Shown here piece after piece: positions 53,734-62,045 of a stretch of DNA of 64,000 nt. The stretch is taken from contig NZ_CP031417.1 in assembly GCF_003367395.1 (NCBI RefSeq), positions 2,418,001 to 2,482,000 on the forward strand, given 5' to 3'. The notes under the pieces are model-generated. The model saw only the letters and a program-made list of their open reading frames with translations, was not told where the DNA came from and searched no databases. Within the stretch, counting starts at the first letter, position 1. Each line of letters starts with the position of its first letter. Both the position numbers and the translations under genes were made by a program. Source of the DNA: Pseudolabrys taiwanensis (GTDB taxonomy: Bacteria > Pseudomonadota > Alphaproteobacteria > Rhizobiales > Xanthobacteraceae).

Positions 53734-54982
53734 GCACTCCGCCATCGCGGTCGCCGGCGCGGCCGTTCTGATCCTCGCTTATCCGGCGGCACGCGGGATC
53801 GCGGACAGCAGCAGCCCGCAGGACTTCGCGCAGATCGAGCACGGTCGCTATCTCGCGACACTTGCCGATTGCGTCGCCTGCCACACCCGGAAGGAAAACG
53901 GTAAGCCGTTCGCGGGCGGCCGGCCGATCGAGACGCCGTTCGGCGTCGTTGTCTCGCCCAACATCACGCCCGATCCTCAAACCGGCATCGGCAATTGGAC
54001 CGAGGCGGAGTTCGACAATGCCGTGCGCCGCGGCATTCGCCGCGATGGCGCCCGGCTCTACCCGGCGATGCCTTATACTTCCTACGCGAAGATGTCGCGC
54101 GACGACGTCAGAGCGATCCGCGCCTATCTGATGACGCTCGAACCGGTGCGCAATCCCGTCGTCGCCAACCAGTTGCCGTTCCCGTTCGATATCCGGTTGT
54201 CGATGCGCGCATGGGACATGCTGTTCTTCACACCGGGAGAATTCAAACCCGACTCGGGCAAGTCGGCGGAATGGAATCGCGGCGCCTATCTTGTGACCGG
54301 ACCCGGCCATTGCGGCGCCTGCCATACGCCCAAGAACTTTCTGGGCGGCGACAAGACGGACCAGGCGCTGCAAGGCGCGGCGGTGCAAGGCTGGTTCGCG
54401 CCGAACATCACCGGCGACAAGGCGCGCGGCGTCGGCGCGATGTCGGAAGACGACATCGTCAAGTTGCTGAAGACAGGCCATAACGCCATCACCGGCGTCG
54501 GTGGCCCGATGGGCGAGGAAGTCGCCGATGCCAGCGCCCACTTCAAAGATACCGACCTCAAGGCGATCGCGGTCTATCTGAAGAGCCTGCCCGGCAGCGG
54601 CGAGCCGCCGCCGACGCCGGTCGCGCAGAACGATCCGCAGATGCAGGCCGGTCAGGCGATCTACCGCGACGTCTGCTCCGCGTGCCACGCCATCGACGGC
54701 AACGGCGTGCCGCACCTTTTCCCCTCGCTCGCCAAGGCGCCGCAGGTGCGCGCGCCCGATCCGACCTCCGGCATCCGCGTCGTGTTACGCGGCGCGCGCA
54801 GCGTGGCGACGGACGCCGAGCCGACCGCGCCCGGCATGCCGTCGTTCGACCGGCAACTGAGCGACGCGCAGGTCGCCGCCGTGCTCACTTATATCCGCAA
54901 CAGTTGGGGCAGCGCCGCGCCGGCCGTCACGCCCGATCAGGTCGCCAAGCAACGCGGCGCCTTGGCCAATCGCACCGACTAG
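53726..54982 (+). CDS. Triheme cytochrome c subunit of the dehydrogenase
   Basis: This 418-residue cytochrome passes electrons from the flavoprotein to the quinone pool or a terminal oxidase. Three CxxCH heme sites are present: CVACH (49-53), CGACH (196-200) and CSACH (317-321). An N-terminal hydrophobic leader (AIAVAGAAVLILAYPAA) directs export. Its ATG overlaps the GMC stop by 8 bp (ATGCGTAA), so the three subunit genes are tightly coupled. Three hemes are the normal number for this family. Confidence 0.93.
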   Translation: MRKHSAIAVAGAAVLILAYPAARGIADSSSPQDFAQIEHGRYLATLADCVACHTRKENGKPFAGGRPIETPFGVVVSPNITPDPQTGIGNWTEAEFDNAVRRGIRRDGARLYPAMPYTSYAKMSRDDVRAIRAYLMTLEPVRNPVVANQLPFPFDIRLSMRAWDMLFFTPGEFKPDSGKSAEWNRGAYLVTGPGHCGACHTPKNFLGGDKTDQALQGAAVQGWFAPNITGDKARGVGAMSEDDIVKLLKTGHNAITGVGGPMGEEVADASAHFKDTDLKAIAVYLKSLPGSGEPPPTPVAQNDPQMQAGQAIYRDVCSACHAIDGNGVPHLFPSLAKAPQVRAPDPTSGIRVVLRGARSVATDAEPTAPGMPSFDRQLSDAQVAAVLTYIRNSWGSAAPAVTPDQVAKQRGALANRTD

Positions 54983-55001
54983 CGCGGGCGCGTCGCCACC
55001 G

Positions 55002-55015
55002 TTGATTTAGGTCAA
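55002..55015 (+). promoter_or_regulatory. FNR/FixK-type anaerobox
   Basis: TTGATTTAGGTCAA fits the consensus TTGAT-N4-(A/G)TCAA for FNR/FixK2 proteins perfectly. It lies 57 bp before the ATG at 55072, a distance that suits activation from about -41.5. It predicts low-oxygen induction of the following operon. Confidence 0.7.
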
Positions 55016-55071
55016 CGACAATCGTCCTCCGACGACCGACTTTACGGTCGCTTTTGGCATCGGAGGCGATG

Positions 55072-55683
55072 ATGGCAACGCAAAGCAGCCTGCATATTTA
55101 TCTCAATTGGGCCAAGGAACGCATCGACGAGATGGATGCGACATTGGCCGCGTTCGAAGCCAAAGTCGGCGGAGTGCAAGGCGAATATCGCGGCAAGGCC
55201 AACGACATCATCGCCGACCTGCACAAGAAGCGCGACGAATTCCAAGAGACGGTGAAGAAGCAGGCCGAGACAAATGAGGCCGCCTGGCTGCGGACGAAGG
55301 CGCAACTCGAATCCGAGTGGAGCAACTTCGAGGCGCAGGTGAAGAGCTACATCGAGACGGCGGGCAAGCATATCGACCAGCAGCAGTCGGCGTTCCAGGA
55401 AGTCGCCACGGCGCAACTGAAGGCTTGGCACGAGGCCGCCGACAAGGTGCAGGCCGCCGCCACGCAGTTCGCCGCCGACCGCCGCGCCGATATCGACGCC
55501 GCCGCGCAGCGTATGAAGACCGATGCCGCGACGGCGGAAGCGCAGTTCCAGAAGCTGCGCCAAGCGGGCACCGAGAGCTGGACCGCGTTCAGCGCCGCCT
55601 TGACGGAATCGCGCGGCGCCTTCGACCGCGCCAATCAAGCCGCGTGGGACGCGGTCAAGCGCGCCGACGGACCAAAGAGCTGA
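55072..55683 (+). CDS. Coiled-coil protein, possibly phasin-like
   Basis: This 203-residue protein is almost entirely helical and coiled-coil-like, with no signal or membrane span: ERIDEMDATLAAFEAKVGG, KRDEFQETVKKQAETNEAAWLRTK and DRRADIDAAAQRMKTDAATAEAQF. Aromatic residues are few. It resembles phasins or other granule and envelope coiled coils, but no family is certain. The ATG at 55072 follows GGAGG by 5 bp, so the TTG at 55054 is not needed. It is the first gene behind the FNR/FixK box. Confidence 0.75.
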   Translation: MATQSSLHIYLNWAKERIDEMDATLAAFEAKVGGVQGEYRGKANDIIADLHKKRDEFQETVKKQAETNEAAWLRTKAQLESEWSNFEAQVKSYIETAGKHIDQQQSAFQEVATAQLKAWHEAADKVQAAATQFAADRRADIDAAAQRMKTDAATAEAQFQKLRQAGTESWTAFSAALTESRGAFDRANQAAWDAVKRADGPKS

Positions 55684-55706
55684 CCGGCGCGGCATCGACG
55701 GAGGAC

Positions 55707-56027
55707 ATGGTGGCGACCGATCCCACGCTGTCGCGGGAGCTGAACGCGCTTCGGGAGGAGCTGTCGACGGCGCGGCGCGAGCGTCCGGAGACGGCCGCAT
55801 CGCCGCCGCGTGAATCCTCGGCGCCGCCATCCGATCCGCCGAAAGACAGCGCCGAGAAAGACAGCGCCGCAGACGAGCACATCCGCGAGCAGCTCGGCGA
55901 ATTCATCGACGAAGCAACCCAGTTCTTCGCACAGGCCGAAAAGAGCATTGCCGCGCATCCGGCGCAGAGCGTGGTCGGCGCTTTGCTCGTCGGCATTCTC
56001 GTCGGCCGCCTGCTCGGCCGGCGTTAG
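55707..56027 (+). CDS. DUF883/ElaB-like membrane-anchored protein
   Basis: This 106-residue protein has a charged helical N-terminal half rich in Ser, Pro and Ala (TLSRELNALREELSTARRERPE) and a C-terminal segment ending HPAQSVVGALLVGILVGRLLGRR. This glycine-zipper-like membrane helix with a terminal Arg-Arg is typical of DUF883/ElaB/YqjD proteins, some of which bind ribosomes in stationary phase. GGAGG stands just before the ATG. It follows the coiled-coil gene by 23 bp. Confidence 0.78.
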   Translation: MVATDPTLSRELNALREELSTARRERPETAASPPRESSAPPSDPPKDSAEKDSAADEHIREQLGEFIDEATQFFAQAEKSIAAHPAQSVVGALLVGILVGRLLGRR

Positions 56028-56038
56028 GAGTTTCCGCC

Positions 56039-56542
56039 ATGCTCGACAATCTGGTGCGCGATCTTCAGGTTCTGCAAAAAGCGGACACGCTGATCGGCAA
56101 GATCTGGATGAAGGTGCTGGTGCAGCGCGTCGGCTTGTTCGCCTTCGCCGGCCTCATCGCCGTATTCGGGCTCGGCATGGCCAATGTCGCGGGCTTCTAT
56201 GCCTTGCAAAAGCAGGTCGATGCCGTGTGGGCGGCCGCGATCGTCGCCGCGGTGGACTTCGGCATCGCCATCATTGTGTTGCTGATCGCCAATCATGCCA
56301 AGCCCGGACCCGAAATCGAGCTGGCCCTCGACGTGCGCAAGATGGCGGTCGACGCGTTGCAGGCGGATGCGCGCGAGTTGAAGGGCGTGATCGAAGCGAT
56401 CGGCCAGGATGTGCGCGACGCCAAGCAGAGCATCGCCGGCTTCATGCACCATCCGCTCGACGCGGCCGCGGAGAAGCTGCTGATCCCCGCCGTGCTGTCG
56501 ATCATCCGCGGCCTGCGCCACGGCAAGAAGGAACAGGCGTAA
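56039..56542 (+). CDS. Small membrane protein, holin-X-like
   Basis: This 167-residue protein has two membrane spans (about residues 34-58, LFAFAGLIAVFGLGMANVAGFYAL, and 64-82, AAAIVAAVDFGIAIIVLLIA) and a helical cytoplasmic tail. It resembles the phage_holin_3_6 / YqjE-type proteins that pair with DUF883 members in stress operons. It starts 11 bp after the DUF883-like stop. This is not evidence of a prophage: no other phage genes are near. Confidence 0.75.
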   Translation: MLDNLVRDLQVLQKADTLIGKIWMKVLVQRVGLFAFAGLIAVFGLGMANVAGFYALQKQVDAVWAAAIVAAVDFGIAIIVLLIANHAKPGPEIELALDVRKMAVDALQADARELKGVIEAIGQDVRDAKQSIAGFMHHPLDAAAEKLLIPAVLSIIRGLRHGKKEQA

Positions 56543-56562
56543 GCCGTTCGACATCCTCCGTT

Positions 56563-56617
56563 CGTCCCCGCGCAAGCGGGGACCCAGCGCTGGATTCCTG
56601 CTTGCGCGGGAATGAGC
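56563..56617. repeat. REP-like palindromic element, family 1, copy C
   Basis: GTCCCCGCGCAAGCGGGGAC and GATTCCTGCTTGCGCGGGAAT are joined by CCAGCGCTG. This is the shortest copy, with almost no spacer. It lies between two converging genes. Confidence 0.8.
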
Positions 56618-56652
56618 CGGGTATGTTGCAGCGCCTGGAGGTCAAGCGCCCC

Positions 56653-57564
56653 CTACTCCACCAAATCCCAATACGGCCGCGGCCCGTAACGCTCGGCGAG
56701 AAAGTCGACGAAAGCGCGCACCTTCGGCGACAGATGCCGCGAGTGCGGATAGACCGCGCTCAAGATCGCGTCCTGCGGAATGTACGTGTCGAGGACGGTC
56801 ACAAGGGTGCCGGCCTGCAATTCGCTGCCGACGATGAAGGACGGCAGGTTGACGAAGCCGAGGCCGCGCAGCGCCGCGATCTTCAGTGCGTCGCCGTTGT
56901 TGACGTTGAGCCGCCCTTTGACCTCGACCGGCCAGGGCTCGCCTTTCTCCGTCACGAAGCGCCATTCATGCGCCATCGACAGGTTGCTGTAGCATAGGCA
57001 ATCGTGGTGCGTGAGATCGTCGGGCGTCTGCGGGATGCCGCGCGCCTTCAGATAATCGGGACTGGCGCAAACGGTGCGGCGCACCGGAGCGAGCTTGCGC
57101 GCGACAAGGCTCGAGTCCTCGAGCTTGCCGACACGCACGGCGAGATCGAACCCCTCATCGATGAGGTCGACGAAGCGGTCGTTCATGGTGAGCGCGACGT
57201 CGACCTCCGGATAGCGCGCGAGGAAATCGGGCAAGGCCGGCGCCAAGTGCAGCAGTCCGAAGCTCATCGGCGCATTGACGCGCAACTGTCCGCGCGGCGT
57301 CGCCTGCAACTGGGTGACCGATAGATTGGCGTCCTCGAGATCGGCGAGGATGCGCGAAGCGCGCTCGAAGTAGCCGCGCCCTGCTTCGGTGAGTGTCATC
57401 GAGCGCGTGGTGCGCTGAAACAGCCGCGCCCCGAGTTCGGCCTCGAGCGCGGCAATCTGCCGGCTGACCACCGATTTCGAGGCGCGCAGGCGCCGCGCCG
57501 CCTCCGAAAACGACTGGGTTTCCGCGACTTTGACGAAGGCCTCGAGGGCGGCCAGCCGGTCCAT
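56653..57564 (-). CDS. LysR-family transcriptional regulator
   Basis: This 303-residue regulator has the N-terminal LysR helix-turn-helix (MDRLAALEAFVKVAETQSFSEAARRLRASKSVVSRQIAALE) and the periplasmic-binding-like effector domain (RGQLRVNAPMSFGLLHLAPALPDFLARYPEVDVALTMND). It is divergent from doxX and pirin, the arrangement seen in many proteobacteria where this LysR member represses or activates the pair. GTTGCT-N5-AGCAAC at 57568-57584, just before its start, is a likely autoregulatory site. Confidence 0.93.
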   Translation of the reverse strand: MDRLAALEAFVKVAETQSFSEAARRLRASKSVVSRQIAALEAELGARLFQRTTRSMTLTEAGRGYFERASRILADLEDANLSVTQLQATPRGQLRVNAPMSFGLLHLAPALPDFLARYPEVDVALTMNDRFVDLIDEGFDLAVRVGKLEDSSLVARKLAPVRRTVCASPDYLKARGIPQTPDDLTHHDCLCYSNLSMAHEWRFVTEKGEPWPVEVKGRLNVNNGDALKIAALRGLGFVNLPSFIVGSELQAGTLVTVLDTYIPQDAILSAVYPHSRHLSPKVRAFVDFLAERYGPRPYWDLVE

Positions 57565-57567
57565 ATT

Positions 57568-57584
57568 GTTGCTCCTGTAGCAAC
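57568..57584. promoter_or_regulatory. Candidate LysR operator
   Basis: GTTGCT and AGCAAC (57568-57573 and 57579-57584) form a 6-bp inverted repeat with a 5-bp spacer. It overlaps the ribosome site of the LysR gene and lies in the 125-bp divergent region before doxX. A second TTGTTGCAA-like half-site follows near 57608. Confidence 0.45.
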
Positions 57585-57689
57585 AGTCTTATCTTATAAT
57601 CGATAATTGTTGCAATATATGGATCGCGATACATCAGCCCCCGTGAGCCGGGCGAACACGCCCCGCCAATCGAACACCAGGAGGCTGCC

Positions 57690-58154
57690 ATGTCCGTCAC
57701 CACCGTCATCCCCGCCAACCCGCTCGTTTCTTCCTATCGCTCGGTCACCGAGGCGCTGTCGCCGCTCGCCGACCCGCTGGTGCGTGTGGCCGCCGGCCTC
57801 GCCCTCGTGCCGCACGGCGCGCAGAAGCTGTTCGGCTGGTTCGGCGGTTACGGCCTCGAGGCGACCGGACAGTTCTTCGCCACCAAGCTCGGCGTCCCCG
57901 CCTCCTTCGCGCTGATCGCCGGCGTGATCGAATTCGGCGGCGGCATCCTGCTCGCTGCCGGGCTTGCGACGCGCGCGGTCGCGGCGCTGGTCGTCGGCCT
58001 GATGGCGGTCGCGGTCGTGCAGGTGCATCTGCCGGCCGGCTTCTTCTGGACCGACGGCGGCTACGAGTACCCGCTGCTGTGGGCCATTGTCGCGCTCTCT
58101 TACGTCATCCGCGGCGGCGGCCGTTACTCGCTCGACGCACTCATCGCCCGCTAA
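57690..58154 (+). CDS. DoxX-family membrane protein
   Basis: This 154-residue protein has four membrane spans and the DoxX pattern LVRVAAGLALVPHGAQKLFGWFGGYGLE, ending in a short C-terminal tail. DoxX proteins are linked with membrane redox stress and quinone oxidation. It is the first gene of a pair with pirin (54 bp apart) and faces the LysR gene. Confidence 0.9.
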   Translation: MSVTTVIPANPLVSSYRSVTEALSPLADPLVRVAAGLALVPHGAQKLFGWFGGYGLEATGQFFATKLGVPASFALIAGVIEFGGGILLAAGLATRAVAALVVGLMAVAVVQVHLPAGFFWTDGGYEYPLLWAIVALSYVIRGGGRYSLDALIAR

Positions 58155-58208
58155 TCGCTCATCTCAACATGGCGAACGCGCGCCCGCGCTCGCTCAATGG
58201 AGGACATC

Positions 58209-58916
58209 ATGACCACCATCACCGTTCGCCCTTCCGACGCCCGCGGCCACGAGAACCATGGCTGGCTCGACAGCTTCCATACCTTCTCGTTCGCGCATTA
58301 CCACGATCCGAACCACATGGGCTTCGGGCCGCTGCGCGTGATCAACGAAGACCGCGTCGAGCCGGGCATGGGTTTCGGCACGCACGGCCACAGCGACATG
58401 GAGATCATCTCCTACGTGCTGGAAGGCGCGCTCGAACATAAGGACAGTCTCGGCACCGGCTCGGTGATCCACCCGGGCGACGTGCAGCGCATGTCCGCCG
58501 GCACCGGCATCCGCCACAGCGAGTTCAACCACTCGGAAGCGGAGCGCGTGCACTTCCTGCAGATCTGGATCCTGCCCGAGAGCAAGGGGCTCAAGCCGAG
58601 CTACGAGGAGAAGAACTTCAGCAACGAGGACAAGCGCGGCAAGCTCAGGCTGATCGGCTCGCGTGACGGGCGCGACGGCTCGGTAACGATCCACCGCGAC
58701 GTCGATCTCTACGCCACGATCCTCAAGGGCGGCGAAGCTGTGACGCACGCGCTGCAGGCCGGCCGCGGCGCCTGGATCCAGGTGGCGCGTGGCAGCGTCA
58801 AGTTGAACGACAAGACGCTGAAGGCCGGCGACGGCGCCTCGGCCGCGACCGCGGGCGAACTCAAGCTCGAAGGCGTCGACGACGCCGAGGTGCTGCTGTT
58901 CGACATGGCGCCTTAA
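58209..58916 (+). CDS. Pirin-family cupin protein
   Basis: This 235-residue bicupin has the metal-binding motif [18 protein letters not shown] with two histidines and the following [14 protein letters not shown]. Bacterial pirins include quercetinase and stress-associated redox proteins. The ATG at 58209 follows GGAGG by 5 bp, so the ATG at 58197 is discarded. It is co-oriented with doxX. Confidence 0.92.
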   Translation: MTTITVRPSDARGHENHGWLDSFHTFSFAHYHDPNHMGFGPLRVINEDRVEPGMGFGTHGHSDMEIISYVLEGALEHKDSLGTGSVIHPGDVQRMSAGTGIRHSEFNHSEAERVHFLQIWILPESKGLKPSYEEKNFSNEDKRGKLRLIGSRDGRDGSVTIHRDVDLYATILKGGEAVTHALQAGRGAWIQVARGSVKLNDKTLKAGDGASAATAGELKLEGVDDAEVLLFDMAP

Positions 58917-58955
58917 GCGGCACCGCGAAGCCTGATTGAAAATAGGCTCGAACAC

Positions 58956-59048
58956 CGTCATGCCCGGCCTTGCGCCGGGCATCCACGTTCTTGCCGGCTT
59001 CGATCCGAAGCAAGACGTGGATGGCCGGGACAAGCCCGGCCATGACGA
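58956..59048. repeat. REP-like palindrome pair (ATGGCCGGG type)
   Basis: CATGCCCGGC...GCCGGGCATC and GATGGCCGGG...CCCGGCCATG are two related palindromes arranged head to head, joined by about 40 bp in which ACGTTCTTGC and GCAAGACGT are also complementary. The whole element can form one long stem. It ends 5 bp from the stop of the radical SAM gene. The shorter copy at 30340 is of the same type. Confidence 0.8.
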
Positions 59049-59053
59049 GACCG

Positions 59054-60862
59054 CTACTCCGCCGCGACGACCGCCTCATGCACCTGCGTTCGGGCGCGGA
59101 TCGCCTCGTCCCGCGCCTTGCGCGCGAGCGCTTGCTCGCCGCCGGTCGTGGCATGATAAAGATCGAGCGCCTCGAACTCGTCGGCCTTGGGCGGCGCGAT
59201 GGCGAGATCGGTGTAGGCCCAGCGGTCGTCCGCCTTCAGCGCCGCATCGAGCATCGCCTTGCAACGCAGATAGACGCGGGCGTATTGCACGGCCTTCACC
59301 GCCGTCCCGATCCAATAGCGTGGATAGAAGGTGAAGCGGCTTTCGAGGGGAAGGCCGGCGCGGCGATCGCGGCGCTTCTTGAGACGCAACGCACCGCCCT
59401 CGAGCGGATGCACGCCCTCGAACAGGATCATCAGATAGAACCAGAGAATGGTCGACAACGTCGTGCTCGGACGGCCGAGCTTGTTGGCGCAGGTGCGGCG
59501 CAGGATCGTGTTGATGTGCTCCGGCGTATAGAAGGCATGCCACGCCGCGCGATAGGCCTCCTCCCACTCGGCGTCCGGCATCGCACCCGAATGATGCGAA
59601 ACGCGGTGATTGAGGTCGTATTTGTTCATGTCGGGATCCATCCAGATCCCTTTGGCGGCAAGCGTCTTGTGGTCCTCCGAGCCCGGCAGCGGCGTCAGGA
59701 AGAAGAACTCCAGGATATCGATCGGCAGTTCGCGCTTGATGATCTCGACATCGCGCAGGATCGACGCCTTGGTATCCGCCGGGAAGCCGAGGATGTAGCC
59801 GGCATAGGTGATGGCGCCGTGGTTGCGCCACATCTGCAGCATCTCGCGATATTCGGTGATCTTGTTCTGCCGCTTCTTGGCGGCGATCAGGTTGTCCGGA
59901 TTGATGTTCTCGAGCCCGATGAACACGCGGCGCACGCCCGCGCGCGTCGCCTTCTCGATGAAGCCCGGAATCTTGTGGCAGAGCGTGTCGACCTGGATGG
60001 TGAAGCCGATGTTGAGCCCCTCGCCTTCCTTGATGGCGATCATGCGGTCGAACAGCGCTTCCCAGTCCTTGTTGCGGGCGAAGTTGTCGTCGGTAATGAA
60101 GAACCGCTTGATGCCCTGCGCGACGTTCTCGCGCACGATCTTTTCCAGATCGTCGGCCGAGCGGATGCGGCTCTTGCGCCCCTGCACGTTGATGATGGTG
60201 CAGAACGAGCACTGGTAGGGACAGCCGCGGCCGAGATCGATCGACGACAGCGAGCCCGATGTGCGCCTGACGTGCTGCTTCGGCAGGAACGGCGGCGGCT
60301 CGCCGGCAAGCGCCGGCAGATCGTCCATGTAATTGTAGAGCGGTTTGAGCGCGCCGGCATAAGCATCCCGCAGCACGTCGTCGAGGCGGCGCTCTTCCGC
60401 TTCGCCGGCAAAGAACGAGATGCCCATCGCCTGCGCGGCTTTGATGTCGTCCGGCAATTCCGGCAGCATCGCGATACAGCCGGAAACGTGAAAGCCCCCG
60501 ATGCACACCGGCAGGCCGGCGGCGAGGAACGGCCGCGCCAAATCGACCGCGCGCGGAAACTGGTTCGACTGCACGCCGACGAGGCCGATCAGGGCGCGGC
60601 CGCCCTGCTCGCGGATCATTTGAATAATCCTGTCCGGCCGCACCCGGCGATTGGTTTCGTCGTAGGTGTGCAGCCGCATCTCGACGCCGTCGCCCAATAC
60701 CGCACGGCCCCGCGCGTCCTCGGCGAGGGCATTCAGACAGGCCAAAGTGTTGGAGGGAATGGCCGAGCGAAACCACTGAATCGGATAGCCGTCGTCGTCG
60801 TAATGCGTCGGCTTGATCATCACGAAGTGAAATAGTGCCGGATCGCCTTGCGGCCGAGCCAT
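59054..60862 (-). CDS. Radical SAM enzyme with B12-binding-like N-terminal domain
   Basis: This 602-residue protein has the radical SAM cluster motif CPYQCSFC at 214-221 (Cys214, Cys218, Cys221), preceded by about 190 residues with the Rossmann-like pattern of cobalamin-binding domains (ALIGLVGVQSNQFPRAVDLARPFLAAGLPVCIGGFHVSG). A DxHxxG cobalamin motif is not evident. A C-terminal domain of about 200 residues follows. The start at 60862 has GAGGGG 6-7 bp before it. Members of this group methylate or rearrange non-activated carbons, and the target here is unknown. Confidence 0.88.
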   Translation of the reverse strand: MARPQGDPALFHFVMIKPTHYDDDGYPIQWFRSAIPSNTLACLNALAEDARGRAVLGDGVEMRLHTYDETNRRVRPDRIIQMIREQGGRALIGLVGVQSNQFPRAVDLARPFLAAGLPVCIGGFHVSGCIAMLPELPDDIKAAQAMGISFFAGEAEERRLDDVLRDAYAGALKPLYNYMDDLPALAGEPPPFLPKQHVRRTSGSLSSIDLGRGCPYQCSFCTIINVQGRKSRIRSADDLEKIVRENVAQGIKRFFITDDNFARNKDWEALFDRMIAIKEGEGLNIGFTIQVDTLCHKIPGFIEKATRAGVRRVFIGLENINPDNLIAAKKRQNKITEYREMLQMWRNHGAITYAGYILGFPADTKASILRDVEIIKRELPIDILEFFFLTPLPGSEDHKTLAAKGIWMDPDMNKYDLNHRVSHHSGAMPDAEWEEAYRAAWHAFYTPEHINTILRRTCANKLGRPSTTLSTILWFYLMILFEGVHPLEGGALRLKKRRDRRAGLPLESRFTFYPRYWIGTAVKAVQYARVYLRCKAMLDAALKADDRWAYTDLAIAPPKADEFEALDLYHATTGGEQALARKARDEAIRARTQVHEAVVAAE

Positions 60863-61068
60863 GACGTGCCCCTCACGCCGAACCAGATCGCTCAAAGTGG
60901 AAGCATACCGTGAAAACACCGATACCGTGTGGTAAGGTGCGACCTGCAAGTGGGCATTAACCGCACCACATTACCGCCCTTCCAAAAACCGGCCCCAATC
61001 CCCATATAACTGTCATAATTCGACCGTTTCGGCATGGCCGGATCATTTTGGCGTCATTGGAGTTTAAG

Positions 61069-61314
61069 ATGGACACGTTCAATTTCGAGGCGCCGGCGGA
61101 GCTGTTTCCGTCGCGCAATCGCAAAGCACCGAGCAAGGTGAAGTACCGCCGCTTCTCGCGCGCGGCCGAAGCCATTCAGTTCGCGGTCGAACAGTTGCCC
61201 GAGCCGCAGCTTCTCGGCGCGTATATTGAAGTGAACGAGCGCCGGCTCGGCCACCAGGAAATTCGCGCACTGTACGAGAGCGAGAACTATCCGCTGAAGA
61301 AGAAGGCGGCCTGA
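61069..61314 (+). CDS. Small conserved-looking protein of unknown function (81 residues)
   Basis: This protein is basic in the middle (FPSRNRKAPSKVKYRRFSRAAEAIQFAVEQLP) and ends KKKAA, without signal or membrane span. The ATG at 61069 follows GGAG by 6 bp; the ATG at 61048 has no ribosome site. A strong terminator directly follows the stop. It may be a small nucleic-acid or ribosome-associated protein, but I do not recognise a family. Confidence 0.7.
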   Translation: MDTFNFEAPAELFPSRNRKAPSKVKYRRFSRAAEAIQFAVEQLPEPQLLGAYIEVNERRLGHQEIRALYESENYPLKKKAA

Positions 61315-61339
61315 CCCCGCGGACTTTCGTCCTTTCGCT

Positions 61340-61369
61340 AAAACGCCCGGCCTTCGCGCCGGGCGTTTT
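61340..61369 (+). terminator. Intrinsic terminator of the 81-residue gene
   Basis: AAAACGCCCGG (61340-61350) and CCGGGCGTTTT (61359-61369) enclose an 8-nt loop, followed by GCTTTG. The hairpin is GC-rich and perfect. Confidence 0.85.
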
Positions 61370-61592
61370 GCTTTGTGCCGGCCGCGACCTCTTGCGGCGC
61401 AGCATCCGAAAGTACCGCATTTTCGGAATTTTTCCCGCAAAGCATACCGAAATTGGCCGGTATCAAGCGCTTTTCAACGATCCGTGAAAGCCGCTGCGGA
61501 ACTGTGGCACGCTGCCTACGTTAGTTTCGCGAGAACGAATTGAACCTTTCTCAAGGGCGGGCCGACTTAGGGGCAGGACCTTGGAGGCTGTC

Positions 61593-61805
61593 ATGAACTG
61601 GTCGATGTACACAGCTGATCGTACGACCCACCTCAAGATCGTCGTGGTGGGCTTGGCCGCTGCGTTGATGATCGCGGTGATCGGCATCTCCGCGCGTGAG
61701 TTGAACCTCGGTACCGATATCATGACCGCCCAGAATCCGACGGTGATCAAAGCCGGCGGCCCGGTGGTCCTGACCGACGATAGCCGCGGCTCAACCATCC
61801 GCTGA
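61593..61805 (+). CDS. Small single-span membrane protein of unknown function (70 residues)
   Basis: The protein has one membrane helix (LKIVVVGLAAALMIAVIGISA, about residues 15-35) after a short cytoplasmic N-terminus and a 35-residue tail (NPTVIKAGGPVVLTDD) outside. GGAGG lies 5 bp before the ATG at 61593. A strong terminator follows. I do not recognise a family. Confidence 0.7.
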   Translation: MNWSMYTADRTTHLKIVVVGLAAALMIAVIGISARELNLGTDIMTAQNPTVIKAGGPVVLTDDSRGSTIR

Positions 61806-61863
61806 CGGTAATTCTTTTCGCCGCGGCGACCTGCCGCGGGCGGACTTCTCAACCTCCACCTAT

Positions 61864-61891
61864 GCGCCGCCCCACGCGGCGCTTTTTTTTT
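61864..61891 (+). terminator. Strong intrinsic terminator
   Basis: GCGCCGC (61864-61870), a CCCAC loop and GCGGCGC (61876-61882) are followed by nine T residues (61883-61891). It ends the 70-residue membrane protein transcript. Confidence 0.93.
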
Positions 61892-62045
61892 GCGCCATGC
61901 GCCGCTTCGGCGTCGCGCCTGCTTGCTACGCGATGTCGCGCGCCCGCGCCGCATTTGCGGCACGTTTTTCCGGCACGGGGAACCTCACCGACGCCCGCAC
62001 GCGGCCGCATGGCCGAATCAAGCCGCCGCCGATAAACAGCCGGAT

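Noticed and set aside
56039..56542. Prophage remnant, based on the holin-like protein.
   Set aside because: No capsid, tail, integrase or lysis partners are nearby, and this holin-X-like family is common in bacterial stress operons with DUF883 members.
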